Assembly: GCA_013400975.1 (NCBI GenBank)
Contig: WBMZ01000250.1
Span: forward strand, 1 to 64,000
Direction: 5' to 3'
Source: Atrichornis clamosus
Taxonomy: Eukaryota > Chordata > Aves > Passeriformes > Menuridae
Length of the DNA: 64,000 bases
The number at the start of each line of letters is the position of its first letter. Position 1 is the first letter of the stretch. Under the pieces are notes generated by a model. The model was given only the letters and a program-made list of their open reading frames with translations, was not told the origin of the DNA and searched no databases. Made by a program: the position numbers and the translations under genes. This document shows positions 11,796 through 62,707 of the stretch, in pieces.

Positions 11796-14286
11796 AGACT
11801 GGTGTCTCACTGGGTGACAGCCCAGCCTGCCTGTCCCCTCTCTCCCAGGTGGCCTCAGCTCTCCCATCCGAGGAAGGATCTGGAGCAAGAGAGCAGCTGC
11901 TGTCTGGAGACACTGGAGCATTCATGTGATGTGCTTGCTTTAAGCTGTGCTTGGCCCTGGGGGACCCTCCTGCTGGGGAGGTGAGTCCACCTCTTACCTG
12001 AACTTCCCTTGTGCCCACACCACCTTCCGTGTCCCTCAGCTCCCCAGTGGGTAATGTCCAGTTCCCCTGCCCCAGCAGGACTCCAGTTAAATGCCCAACC
12101 CTTGGCCCAGTGCAGGTTTCCCAGCTGGGATATTCCACAGGGACAGGCCACCTGCAGGGCCCTGCAGAGCTCCTGAGCAGCACACAGGCAGCATCTGCTG
12201 CCACTGGGCACCAGAATCTCCAGGTAGCAGACACCTGTGAAGCCTCATTAACACTATCTCCCTGTCCCCCTTTCCTTTGTCCTCAACTGGGAACTCACCG
12301 GATGTTTAATTATCGAGATCAGGCTGAATACAGAGAGATTACTCATCACTGATTCTGGGGATAAACAGTTTCCTTTGCAGAATAATTTCTTTTTTAACAA
12401 CTCCCCCTCCCCCTTTCTCCAAATTAATTCCCATCCCAGCCACGAGTCTCCGTAGAAAATCTTGCCATAATAATTTTGAGCTAAATATTCTGACTAATCA
12501 ATCAAGGCAGTGGAACCAATTTTGAAGCTGTCACTTTTAATTTTTCCAATAAGAAAAAAATCGAGCATTTCACTCACAGTGCTGTTGTGATTCAAGCTCT
12601 TCAAACCTTCGCTCCACTGCATCAGTGCTTCAGAGCTGTACTTAAAAATGTGAAGAGCCGACACAATTGCAGAGAAACTAAAATAAATTGAATTTTAGCA
12701 GTGAGAAGAAACCTGTTTCTTCATGAACCTTTAGACCCAGCTCACAAAACCTTTTCTTTCTCTTCCTTCCTTCCCTGTTTTCCTCCTCTGCATAACAGAG
12801 CAGCATATTAGTGACTTCATACACACAAAGGGCTGGCACTCATTAAAGTTGATGTGTTATTGAGAGCTTGGTGCATAAATGCTAATGAAGGGCCAGAGAG
12901 CAGATGTGCTGGGTGCTGGCATGGAGGAGAGGATTCCTCCTGCCTCTGGCATGGGATTGCTGCAGACACACCTGTGGTGGAGGAGCTGAACTGTGGAAGG
13001 AGGCAGGAACAGCCTTGGTACAAAAAATGGCTGGAGAAATCCATCCTGGAAAGAACAGGTCGTTAAACACACTGGCAAGGACACTTTGTGTTCAGGGTAG
13101 GCGTGGGCTGTGTTCCTGCTCAGCGAGGAGCCGTCAAATTGAGGCTTTGCAAGTCGTTCAGGGAGCAAACGGGAACGTTCTGGTTGGGGGAAAGTCAGGG
13201 GGAGTTTTGCCATTGCGCTCCTGCCTCCCTGCAGTGCCAGCCGCAGCCCGTACGCTGGTGTTCACTTCTGCCTCATGTGGATGAAGTTGTGCCCCGTCAG
13301 AGCACTGCGTGCCTGTGTGCAGGACAGGGAAAACAGCAACAGCAGCAACAGTGCCCTCGAGTTGGGCCCTACTTGAATCCAAATCGTAGCACTGCGCCAG
13401 CTACTAAGGAAAAATGAACGCTATCCCTGCCGAAACCAGGACAATCGTGTGGAAAAGGGAAAGGATCCTTCCTACAAACTGATACCTGAACTCTAGGTTC
13501 AGGACCACATCAACTTTCACACAAGTTAAGATCACACTGTGATCCCACAGCTCTCCGGCGCTGCTCACACGGAAACCGAGCGACGCTGACAGGATGCCGC
13601 CAGCCCCAGCCACGGCCATCCTGTGTGACCCCACGTCCACCCTGCTGCCATCCAGCACCCCTGGACCCAGCAGGGGCTGTCAGGTCCCACATCACTCCTG
13701 CTTGCCACTATCTCCACAGCAGGAGCTTGCAAGCAGGATGCAGGAGGCACACAATCAGCAGGGAGCTGCTGCAGTGGCAGCAGAAGCCGACAGTGTCACT
13801 CAGCAGCTGCCTCCCTCCTCTTACCAATCCCCTGCCTCACCCTCCAGCTCTGTTGTCTTGGTTTATTGTGTCTGTCGAGGACACAGATTGGGTTTGGAGG
13901 TTCTGAAGATGGGGAGAGGCCTCTGGCATCTGAAGGAGATGAAATCTAAGAAACGGAGAAGTTAATATGTTTTCAGTTTGCAAGAGAGCTTGGAAATGCC
14001 ACTGATGCTTTATTAATCTCTTCTGCCCCTGGAGGACAACAGGCAGCTGCTTCTTCCTCTCTGCTGAATTTCCTTTACTGGAAGTTAAAATAGACAGGGG
14101 CAAGTTAATTCTATTTTGGAAACAGAGCGTTTTTGTCCGTGCCTTTCATAATGCTTTTGGATTATTAAAGCTCCTTTAAAACAGGACTTTTTAATCTATT
14201 TAAGAAGTCCAATTTTGTTTCTATGCTGCTTCACCCCAGCAATTTCTCTCTCCCAGGAAAACCCAAATGACTCAAGTCTAGCCATT

Positions 14287-14292
14287 TTTATT
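14287..14292 (-). promoter_or_regulatory. Candidate poly(A) signal AATAAA
   Basis: The plus strand reads TTTATT. It is the first canonical AATAAA on the minus strand downstream of the PLD1 stop, about 4.8 kb away. A second copy is at 14009-14014. A hexamer this short is expected often by chance. Confidence 0.3.
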
Positions 14293-15585
14293 GGAATTCT
14301 GGGCCTTTCCCCACCACGTCTTGGCTGCTGGGGCAGCACTGCTGATGGAGAGCAAGGACAGAATTCAGCCCAAAGCAGGATGCGACCCCCAAAACAAGGA
14401 GAAATTACACCAAAACCAAACGTTCTGACATGATGATAAGTTGTATTTTCAGTCCATTAATACACATTCATTTACCAGATACAAATGGAGTGGAAAGGAA
14501 AGCAATTGTTAGCAGGAACAAGGATACAAAACTCAATTCCAGCAGCCTTCACAGAAGGGATATTCAGTGTCACAGCGGCACTGTCGGAAGGGAGGGACGC
14601 ACGGAGACCTGCGCTCACACCCCAAGTGGAAGCTCTCCTTTCGTGGATTAGTTTAGCTAGAGACGTAATTTAAAAACAACATTCCCAAAACTGTGACTTT
14701 TTGACACTTTTTCTCATTTCCCTAATGCTAGGACTAGGGAAAGTCGGAATTATTTACATAGAGATTTTATGAAAAGACCCTGGAAGGTTAAAAATAGAAT
14801 AATCACAAATACTGGAAAATACAACAAGAAAGCAGGCAGGGAAAGGAAAATAGGAAAAAAAAATGACACCCCAAGAGGATCATTGCATTCAGTGGTCACT
14901 GTATGGTTGGCGGGGCTGCTCCACTTTGATTCACTTAGATTTACACGCTGGCCTTGATTCATTGCCATGAAGTCACATTCCCGGTTTAAAGTGGGATTCT
15001 GCAAAGCTCCTGGTTTCAGCAGGATCTCAGCAGTGCAGGAGGGACTGCCTGTTTGAAACCATCTGCAGAATGAGTGCCACAAGCTGCGACAGTGTGTTCA
15101 CATCTTGTGGGGCACCCAAGGGGTGCCAACCTCTGCCCAAATCCTGGTCTGGAGACCACTGCTTTTCTTGCCCCCTGGCCACCACAGCACCATCCCCTGA
15201 AAGGCTCTGCTGCTGGTGAGAGGTGCCAGCTTAGCCCAGCATGGATTTGGGTCTCCACATTTGGCAGGAGAGGGAAATGGCATTATCCTACAGGACCACT
15301 CAGACCTGTATGTCAGTGTCCCCACAAACGCAGCTCTGTGCCCAGATACAACCCCTGACTGTCCTTGCAACAAGTGCACAAGGCTCCTTGCACTGAAATA
15401 ACAACAGCAAACCACATCTGCGCTTGATTGTACAGGGATGCTCTCCTGGAAGGAATAAAGATGTTGTAAATTATGCATGGAAGAGTCCCAGCTAGGCAAC
15501 ACCTGCACCGAGGTCCTTCCAGGGACAGCACCAGGATTGCAAAATCATGTTGTGATCAAAAGAAAGGAAAATGGAGCATTTGGGG

Positions 15586-15591
15586 TTTAAT
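15586..15591 (-). promoter_or_regulatory. Candidate poly(A) signal ATTAAA
   Basis: The plus strand reads TTTAAT. It is the first common poly(A) hexamer seen on the minus strand downstream of the PLD1 stop, about 3.5 kb away. There is no independent support for its use. Confidence 0.25.
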
Positions 15592-18500
15592 CCAGCAAAG
15601 CTCACACCAAGTCAGGGGGCAAACTGAGACCAAGAGACCAGAAACTGAGCCGAGCACTTTGCCTCTGCCATGGAGCACTGGAGTGGTTCTCCTATAAATT
15701 GGTTTTTAGTACAGTTCTTGCATACGATGACATTTTATCCCTCATTTTCTAAATCATGCATTAACTTTACAGTGAAACATTTATCCAGTCCAACATCTAT
15801 ACAACAAAACACATATTTTAAAATACCAGACTATTAAAATATAAGGAAAGGAGTGTGAGTTCTCAAAGTGGCACGTGTTAAGGAATAAATTACAGGGAAA
15901 AGAAGTGTTCTCTTCGGGTTGAATTACAAAATAAAGTCTGAGCCTGGGAGAAGTTCTCATTTCCAACAGTTATAACAAATAAATGCCACAAGAAACAGTT
16001 GATGTTTCTGGGGTTGCTAGTGCTCGAATCCACATCACTTGTTACAGCACTGGGGATCTGTGGGTGACCCTCTCCAGTCTGAAGCCCACACTGGTGTGAT
16101 GGACTAAGAAGTAGTGATTGTTCAGGTGCAGAAATCAACTCTCTCAAGGTGTTCAACCTCACAGACTTCTTAATATAAGAAACAAACCTGTAGCTGACAG
16201 GACCCAAGGAGCCAGCTCCAAACAGCACAGCAAGGAATGAGCAGGGCCTTGACAGGGAATGGCTCCAGCCCCATCATCTGTTTGGGGTGAGCAGTGCTGC
16301 TTCCATGGGGGTTTCCATGGGGGTTCAGAAGCCCCATGAGCCCCTCAGGGCGTGGGAATCTCCTCACTGTGCCGAGGCTGCCTTGCACACCCTGCTTACA
16401 TTTGAAAGCTACTAAATTCCTGGAATTTAGCACCAACACAGGGAAGGGATGTTCAGCGCAGCACCTCTGTTCCCACAGAGGGAAACCTCCTGCCAGACAG
16501 AGAGCCAATGTCAGGACTGCCTGCTACTTCAGTAACAAAAGACCTTCTTAATTAGCACCTTTTCGGACAAAATCAGTTAATTAAATTTCCCTCCATGGCT
16601 CTGCTGTGTCACTGGGGACCAGCAGCCATCACACAGTGGGCTGAGTGTTGCAGAACTTGGGTGGTTTTTCCCCAAAGCAGCCTGGCAGAGGGGGAGTTAA
16701 CACCCCCGGAGTCAGTAAGTCCCAACAATTACCTACCTACCATTTAAAAAGACAATGTAAGGATAATTTAACAATTATAAAAACCTTTGCTATATGAGGA
16801 CAATGGGAATAAGAGCACTTAGAAGATGACAGGAGTGTTGCACTTCAAGGTTCAGTGTACAGGTGGTGGGGTTGAACACTTCCTTTCTGACTTTGAAGAT
16901 GGAACTGTGTGACTGACAAGAATTCTCTGGCAGGCTGTAATTGTTTAAAGTCAGCAGCTTTTCAGTCAAACTAAAACAGCTAAAAACATCAGGAGAGAAA
17001 AGCTCTGAACCTGTACTGATGTGAAATAACAAGACACCTTTGATCTTCCTTGATTGCAATGGTCAGGGCACACATTGCTTTGGCTCTGCAGGGGGTGACC
17101 CCAGGTCAATCTTTTAAGGGAAAAAAAAAATCAAAGGGACATATTTGTGTGCTTACAGCATGCCAGGTAAAAGCATCAACCCCCAGGACTCAATCATATA
17201 AAATGCTGCACATGCACTTCCAAGAGGTGAACCAGACCACAGATGCACCAGCCAGAAAGGAGTGTAAAAAGCAACTACATCTACAAAACACTAGGGTAAA
17301 GCAGTGGAAGCTGTAGTAATGGGCTGAGATTTGGAAGAATGTCTAGGCTTTGTTCCCTACTTGGGTGATGCAGCAGGTACAGAATTAGCTGGTGCCTATT
17401 TACAGGTCTGAACGCAGAAGGCAATCAGCTAAAATGAGGTGTCAGCTTTGTTTTGGGGATAGCTAGGTGACCTGTGGGATTCTTTTCCAGTTAAAAAACT
17501 GTTGGAAGAGCCAGAAAAGGAAAAAAATAAACTTTCCTGTGAACTAAAATAAATACCAGTTCACTGGGCCTTCTGACTAAGGAGTGCTGGGCACAGGTGT
17601 AACCCAGCTAGGAAAGGGATTCCCGGATGCAGGGGCAGCAGAAGAGCTCAGCCTCCCACTCCTCCAGATCCAACTCTCTTTGGGTGTTTCTAAGGCTCTG
17701 TTCTCCCAGCGCTTGACACAGCACTGCTGACTGCCAGGAACACCTGTTTGGAGCTGGACATGAAGCTGGGAGACACAGCTCACTGCAGGATGGGGGATGG
17801 AGGTAAGACACAGGATGGTGCCCACCACACAAGGTCCTAACCCAGGAACAGGAGTGTTTTTCCCAGGGATGCTGGATTGAACTGCTGCTTCTCTGCACAG
17901 GGAGATGCAAAAAAGCTTTGAAAACCACCTACAGAAATGGAAAACAGGACTGGGCATGCTGAGTTTTACCTCTACTTGGGAAGAGACGTCCTGCATGACT
18001 GAGCTCGAGGTTGTGGCTGGTTTAGCAGCAAAGCAGAGCAGAGACAAGGCTTTGTTACCTGCTCCCCTTCCCCCTTGTATTCACCTCACCTACAAAGCCA
18101 CATGTCAGCTTGGTTTGAGCATGGTGTCAGCTTAATGGCCTTTCCCTTCTCTTAAATAGGGAGGAAAGGGAGCAAAATGAAAATCTCCCCATATACCCCA
18201 AGATAAATGCACAAGTGGAGGCCCCAAGCACAGAGGTTGGTTCAGCCCGTGGTGGCTTCTGAGTTTTTGTCCATATGCAATGCTTCGGTTTCCTTCTGCT
18301 CTGGAGACCTCAGGCTTGAGCTGGAACCTTGATCCTGTGCTGGGGAAAGCTGTCACACACAGTGGGACCACACTCATGTGCTGTGTCTCTGCAAAGGCCA
18401 GCAAATTCCGGTGATCTCCAGCACCTCCAGCTCCACTGACACTGCCCTTTGCCAAGCCTGAGGGCTGCTGATTGCTCCAGCTGCAACAGGAAAAGGTTTT

Positions 18501-19103
18501 TTCCCCCCAAAGGGAAGAAGAGACTGAAATGCTCATTCTGACACAAGATTGTTAGTCTGCTTCCCTTTAAGAAGTGAAACACCTACACTTGGAAAGCTGT
18601 AGGACAGCCCAAGGCAAATGACACTTCCGACCAGGGCTGTGGATGTGCTCTGACCATGTGGAAGGGGCGAGGTGGGGAACTCCAGCGAGCCAGGGTGCAG
18701 ATACCCAAAGCCTGAGAAGCAGCACACGCAGCCCACGACTCCTGCACAGCCACAGCACGATCACAACCACAGGACACAGCTGGCAGTGGTGACAACATCG
18801 ACTGGCAGTCAGTTCCTGTCCTAGGAAGCAGCCTGCGTCCTCTAGATGCTCAGAACATGCCTGAAGAAGTAACTCCTCCAGAGGTTGAACTTCTCATCTG
18901 CCATCATTTCCAAGTCTTTCTCCTCCTCTCCTCTGCTAGTGTTGATCAAGTTTCTCCACCAAAATCCTTAAGAAAGGCACATTAGCTTGGTGGAGAAGTT
19001 TTTCGCCTCCCTTCGCAATAAAAAGCTTTCTGAAATTCCGTATGTTTTCATTAACTTCTCTCCTGAGAACAAGACTTTAAAAGGTAAAGCAGTCTGCATT
19101 TTT

Positions 19104-58148
<39,045 letters not shown>

Positions 58149-58180
58149 CTCAGGGGCCTGCGCTCCGGAGCCGCGGGGCG
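58149..58180 (-). other. PLD1: PLD1 5' UTR portion of first coding exon
   Basis: Thirty-two GC-rich nucleotides lie between the acceptor (AG at 58182-58181, preceded by a pyrimidine tract) and the ATG. An acceptor here means at least one noncoding exon lies upstream, as in other vertebrate PLD1 genes, where exon 1 is untranslated. I could not place that exon inside the window. Confidence 0.75.
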
Positions 58181-60062
58181 CTGGGGGGACAAGGGCAGGG
58201 CTGTCACCACCCTGCCTGCGACACAGGGCTGAGGGAAACCACTGGCAATGCACGGACTCATCTTCCTTCCAGTCCCTTCACCCACGTTCACCCCAACTAT
58301 CCCCATCCTACACACCTGATGCTCTACAGCTACAGGAAATCACTGCTCAGGGGACAGAAAAGCACAGGTAGCTTCAGGCTACGGAAGAAAATTTCCCCCA
58401 GTGTCAGTGGCCACAGACTCATACACTCTGCTTCTACTTTTAAAAGGAAAATAAAAAATACTTCATTTTCCAGCTACAAAAAACTGCAGGGGGTTGCTTG
58501 TGGCTTTAGGATTGCCTTCATACATTGATCGCAGAGGGAAAGCAAGGAAGCTTCTGCATCAACTTGCCTGATCATCTCAACCAGCTCTGCAATAATGACA
58601 ATACACCAGAAAAAGCACAAACCATATTATTGCCTGGCCAAATCCCAGATTTAATTCATACAGCCCTGCGTTTCCCAGATCAGGCTGCACGGAGGAAAAG
58701 CTCACTCAGAAAATCAGTAGGCGTTTTTGTTACATGTTCTTCCTTTGATTGAACTAGTGATAGAAACTCCTGACATTATTACAATTTACTCTATTCCTAT
58801 GCACCTCACACAACTGCCTGTGGTGTCTGTGTGCCTTGTGCTCTCCCACAGCTCCATCCTCTCAACAGGCTCAAGAGTTACAGCTGTAAAGGTTCCTCTG
58901 CAGGGAGCAGAGCAGGGTTGGTGGCATCCTGATGCCTACAGAAAGCCCGGGAACAACAAGGTGGACTCCACAGCTCTTCCCTGTGCTCATCCCTCCAACA
59001 CCCCAGGTGGCTGGAGGGAACCAGCCCACTGTCCCTTTGTGATGGGGACACAGGCAGGGGGAAGGCTGCTGCCTGCTTGGCCCTTAGAGGTGTTCAGGCA
59101 CTGGTGACTACAGCACTTCCCACTTTTATTCCCACCCATCCATGCTGGGAGCCCGAGTCATGAGAAAAATGGGGAAGGAAGAAGAAAAAAAATAAGGAAA
59201 TAAAAATAAATCAATATGTGAGGCATTGTCTACTGACACTGGCACCAGCCTTTGGTGCTTGTGAGTATTTGCAAACTCTCTTCTTCCTCCTCCTTCTCCA
59301 GGCTCTGCATCTCGCCAGGGGGCTGTGGAGCTGACTGCTGGTCCTTGCACACAGCCAGGCTCCAGCTCCTGGGCAGCTCCGTCTTCAAAAGTCCCTTCAA
59401 TCTTTGTCCTGCTCTGCAATAAATGTCACAGCTCGACAGCTACACTGAAAAAATAGGGATGGGACAAACTGGCAACATTTTACAGAAGCCAATACAAGGA
59501 TGCCCATTTATACTTGTGCATGCTCTTACAGTGTGTTAAAGAATGATTTTTTTTAAAGTGTGACATTTCTGATGTTAAATTCTGCAAAGAACACTGTGCA
59601 ATTATTCTTGAGCGAGCTCCACAGCAAGAGCTGCGTATGCTCTAACTTGGAAATAATTTAACATTTTAATAAATCATGTGTTTAGCTACTTTTGAAAGAA
59701 CATTCTTTATTATTGTTTCCTCTTGAAACAAGTATATTATTTCATTACTACGTAAGGCTGATATCATGTAAGCCCCAAAACATGTTAAAAGCAGCTGCCT
59801 TCAGAAAGAAAAAATCCATTTGCACACAGACTTGAGTCAAGAAAAACTGGGTCAGTCTCCTCTCTTACACCAAAGTAAATGCAGAAGCAATGGCTTCATC
59901 TTGACAGTGAGGGCTCTGAAGGCCGTGGTGGCTCTGTCACCTTCCACCTATGGCAGAGAATGCCACCACAGCACAGAGGGCTTTGGGACCAGACCAGGGG
60001 ATCACTGGGTCTCCAGGTCACTTCAAGAGATCTGCCTGAATAATCCAAACATAAGCACACAC

Positions 60063-60086
60063 ATGCTCCTGGGTATGCTCCTGGGT
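60063..60086. repeat. Exact 12-bp tandem duplication
   Basis: ATGCTCCTGGGT occurs twice head to tail, about 40 nt left of the LTR boundary. Confidence 0.9.
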
Positions 60087-60123
60087 ACCTCCTTCCCCAG
60101 TGAGACACTGAACTATGGGGCAA

Positions 60124-60660
60124 TGTCCCAGTTTTGGCTGAAATAGAGTTGATTTTCTTATTAGCTGGTACAGTGCTGTGTTTTGTGTTTAGGATGAGAA
60201 GAATCTTGATAACACACTGATGTTTGAGTTGTTGCTAAGTACTGCTTCCCCTAATTCAAGTTTCCCATGCTCTGACATTGAGGAGGTACACAAAACTCTG
60301 TGGGGCAGCATGGCCAGGACAGATTATCCAGACTGTCCAAAGGGATATTCCATTCAAGAAAACATCATGCCCAGTACACAAACTGGAAGAGTTGGCTGGA
60401 AGGGACTGACCCAACCTGGGGCCAGGCTGGGCATTGGTCAGGGAATGGTGAGCAATTCCTGTGTTGTGCACCACTTATTTCCACTGGGTGTTATTCCCTC
60501 CACTCTCTCCCTTTCATTACAATTATTACTATATTTTGTTTTAATTATCAAACTGTTCTCACCCCACTGATGTTACCCACTGCCCCACCCAGCCTGCATA
60601 GCCTCTCTGCAGCAGGAATTTGGCACTAGGGCTGTCCCACACCTCCCTCAAACCACTTAA
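60124..60660 (+). mobile_element. Decayed solo LTR of an avian ERV-L-like element
   Basis: The 5' end TGTCCCAGTTTTGGCTGAAA, followed by ATAGAGTTGATTTTCTT, AGCTGGTACAGTGCTGTGTT, GGATGAGAA and GATAACACACTGATG, matches the start of a well-known bird LTR family. Further blocks (CCAAAGGGATATTCCAT, ATTGGTCAGGGAATGGTGAG) appear in order. The expected TATA region reads ACACAAAC and the poly(A) signal region is also mutated, so it looks inactive. No internal retroviral genes are adjacent, so it is a solo LTR. The right end, near a CTCAAACCAC remnant, is approximate. Confidence 0.8.
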
Positions 60661-61279
60661 TGGAAAGCCAGTTCTCCCTGCTGGAAGCTTTACACTTTTC
60701 CTATTCTAACAACATACTGCAGGGGACTTCAATTATTCAGAGAGCATGAGGTGCATTTTCATTTTCTAGCAGTGAAGTCATTCCACCTGATATAGGCTGG
60801 CTTTGGATGTTTGATTTTCTCCCTGGAAAGCAGACATACATAAACAGCATTCCCAAGGGAGGTCATGCTACCAGGCTTTCCCAAATAACCTCAGGGTTGG
60901 CAGGAGGGAGCCCAGAGCCCCACACTCTGCACCAACGCATACAATAAAATCCTATTTCCCACTCAACACTTCACACAAATAATTTTTTGAGCGTTTCTAG
61001 CTAGAAATAAAGTAGTGCCTTGCTTTTTATTTCTGTCTGTATTCACGTTTAGACTGAAAGCACAGGTTTTTTTCTCCAGTCTGAAGATGTTTTTGCTTCA
61101 TGGAAACTTAATGCCCTTTACAAAAGAAGTTTTCCATGGTTAAAGGGAACACAAGCCCAAACACACTCTGCACGTGCCATGCCAGCAAGTACACTTGAAG
61201 GAAACCAGCAGACAAACACCACATCAGCAGGGCTGGAGGAAGAGCACACAGAGAGGAGAAAACAGGGAGAGGATGCTCA

Positions 61280-61308
61280 TCCTCCCTCCTCCTCCTCCTC
61301 CTCCTCCC
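61280..61308. repeat. (TCC)n microsatellite
   Basis: About seven TCC units with one irregular unit at the left end. Confidence 0.92.
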
Positions 61309-62452
61309 ATCCCCGCCGTGCCAGGTACAGCTGGGCTCCTCGCAGATTAATCAACGCAGTTGGTTAATGGATAAACAATTAACCAGTGTATGCAGTGATT
61401 ATTTGCAAGGCACCACAGCAGGGCTCCATAACTCAGGATTTTTTTTTTTTTAAGCTAAAGCTGTTTTCACAGCTGGCACAGATGAATCCTGGGATAAAGC
61501 AGGGCCCAAACTCAAATGGACCTGAGTCAGTTCCAGTAGCAAGATTCTCCCCATGGAGATTAGAGCCAAATTCTGGGGTTGAGAGGGAAAATGTGACTTG
61601 CCCACAGCCCTGCCAGTAGCCCCATGAACCTGGGCAGTGGCCAAGCTCCCTGTCACAGCCAGCTGCTGAAGAGCCAGAGGGCACAGGGCAAACCCAGCCC
61701 TGGGCAGGCAGGATGGCACTGGGGTCAGCTGGAAAGACAGGACATACCACATCCCTCTAAAAGCTTCAGCAAATTGCTTTACACAGCCCTGCTCCGTAAG
61801 AGCTATTTAACCTCTTGGCCAGAGTTTCCATGTGGACACTCTCTGCATTCCCCACAGGCAGGCTGAGGAATGCCTGGGTTAATCTGCAACAGGCTGGGTG
61901 CAAACAGGCACCACGCACGGATATCCAGGATTTAACCACAAACCAGACAGGCTACAACAAGAAGGCCCTGTCTATCCAGTGCCACTCACTGCTTGCCCTG
62001 GTGATGGACCAGAGAAGGGAATTATAAACCTGCTGATAAAGAACTCAAGTGATACTGGCAAATCACAGGAGACTGGGAATAACAGGATGAAACTTAGCAG
62101 AAACAAGTGTTTCAGTATTTGGCTGTTGCCATTCAGGACAGAAAATAAGCAGCAGCTTGTTAAAGGAAACAAAAAAACAGACAACCAAAACCAAAGAGAA
62201 AGACCAGGATCTGACTGAGTCAAGAACTGGTGATCTGAACAAAGGCAAAACCTGTGCCAAGATGCACAAACAGGACTATTGCCTGCGAGCCAAAAAGGAA
62301 GAGATGGTGCAGAAGACAGGAAGAGTCACATCTAAAGCATTTGACCTGTGATAACAGTGTCAGTACTGAGAGGAGGCAGGGAAACGTGACAGCAGACTGT
62401 GAGCCTGTAGAAGGCTGCTCTGAGCAGGATGGACAGAGAGAAATGCTCTGAA

Positions 62453-62707
62453 TTAGAATCACAGAACCATGGAATCGTTTGGGTTGAAAAAGACCTTAAA
62501 GATCACCCAGTTCCACCCCCTGCCATGGGCAGGGACAGCTTCCACTATCCCAGGTTGCTCCAAGCCCCGTCCACCCTGGCCTTGGACACTTCCAGGGATG
62601 GGGCAGCCACAGCTTCTCTGGGAAACCTGTGCCAGGGCCTCCCCACCCTCACAGGGAACAATTTGTTGCTACTACCTAATCTAAATCTACTCTCTTTCAG
62701 TTTAAAC
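62453..62707 (-). mobile_element. CR1 LINE fragment, 3' end
   Basis: Same architecture and nearly the same extent as the copy at 41414-41661: terminal TAGAATCACAGAACC to CTCTCTTTCAGTTTAAAC. It lies upstream of the first PLD1 coding exon. Confidence 0.92.

Larger units (their letters stand above)
10051..14008. other. Intergenic region with one CR1 and local tandem repeats
   Basis: No gene was recognised. It contains imperfect 22-bp repeats near 10476-10527, a 26-bp direct repeat pair at 10564 and 10611, the CR1 at 11385-11795, and an AT-rich low-repeat segment at about 12300-12710. Confidence 0.55.
14009..19103 (-). other. PLD1: PLD1 3' UTR and downstream flank (end not fixed)
   Basis: The sequence downstream of the stop contains no recognisable gene and no repeat that I can name. 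The 3' UTR must begin at 19103. Its end is undecided because no minus-strand AATAAA occurs close to the stop. The nearest hexamers I found are ATTAAA at 15591-15586 and AATAAA at 14292-14287 and 14014-14009. A UTR of 3.5-5 kb is possible, or a variant signal nearer the stop may be used. Confidence 0.5.

Noticed and set aside
60220..60570. 116-codon plus-strand frame
   Set aside because: Falls within the solo LTR; LTRs are noncoding.
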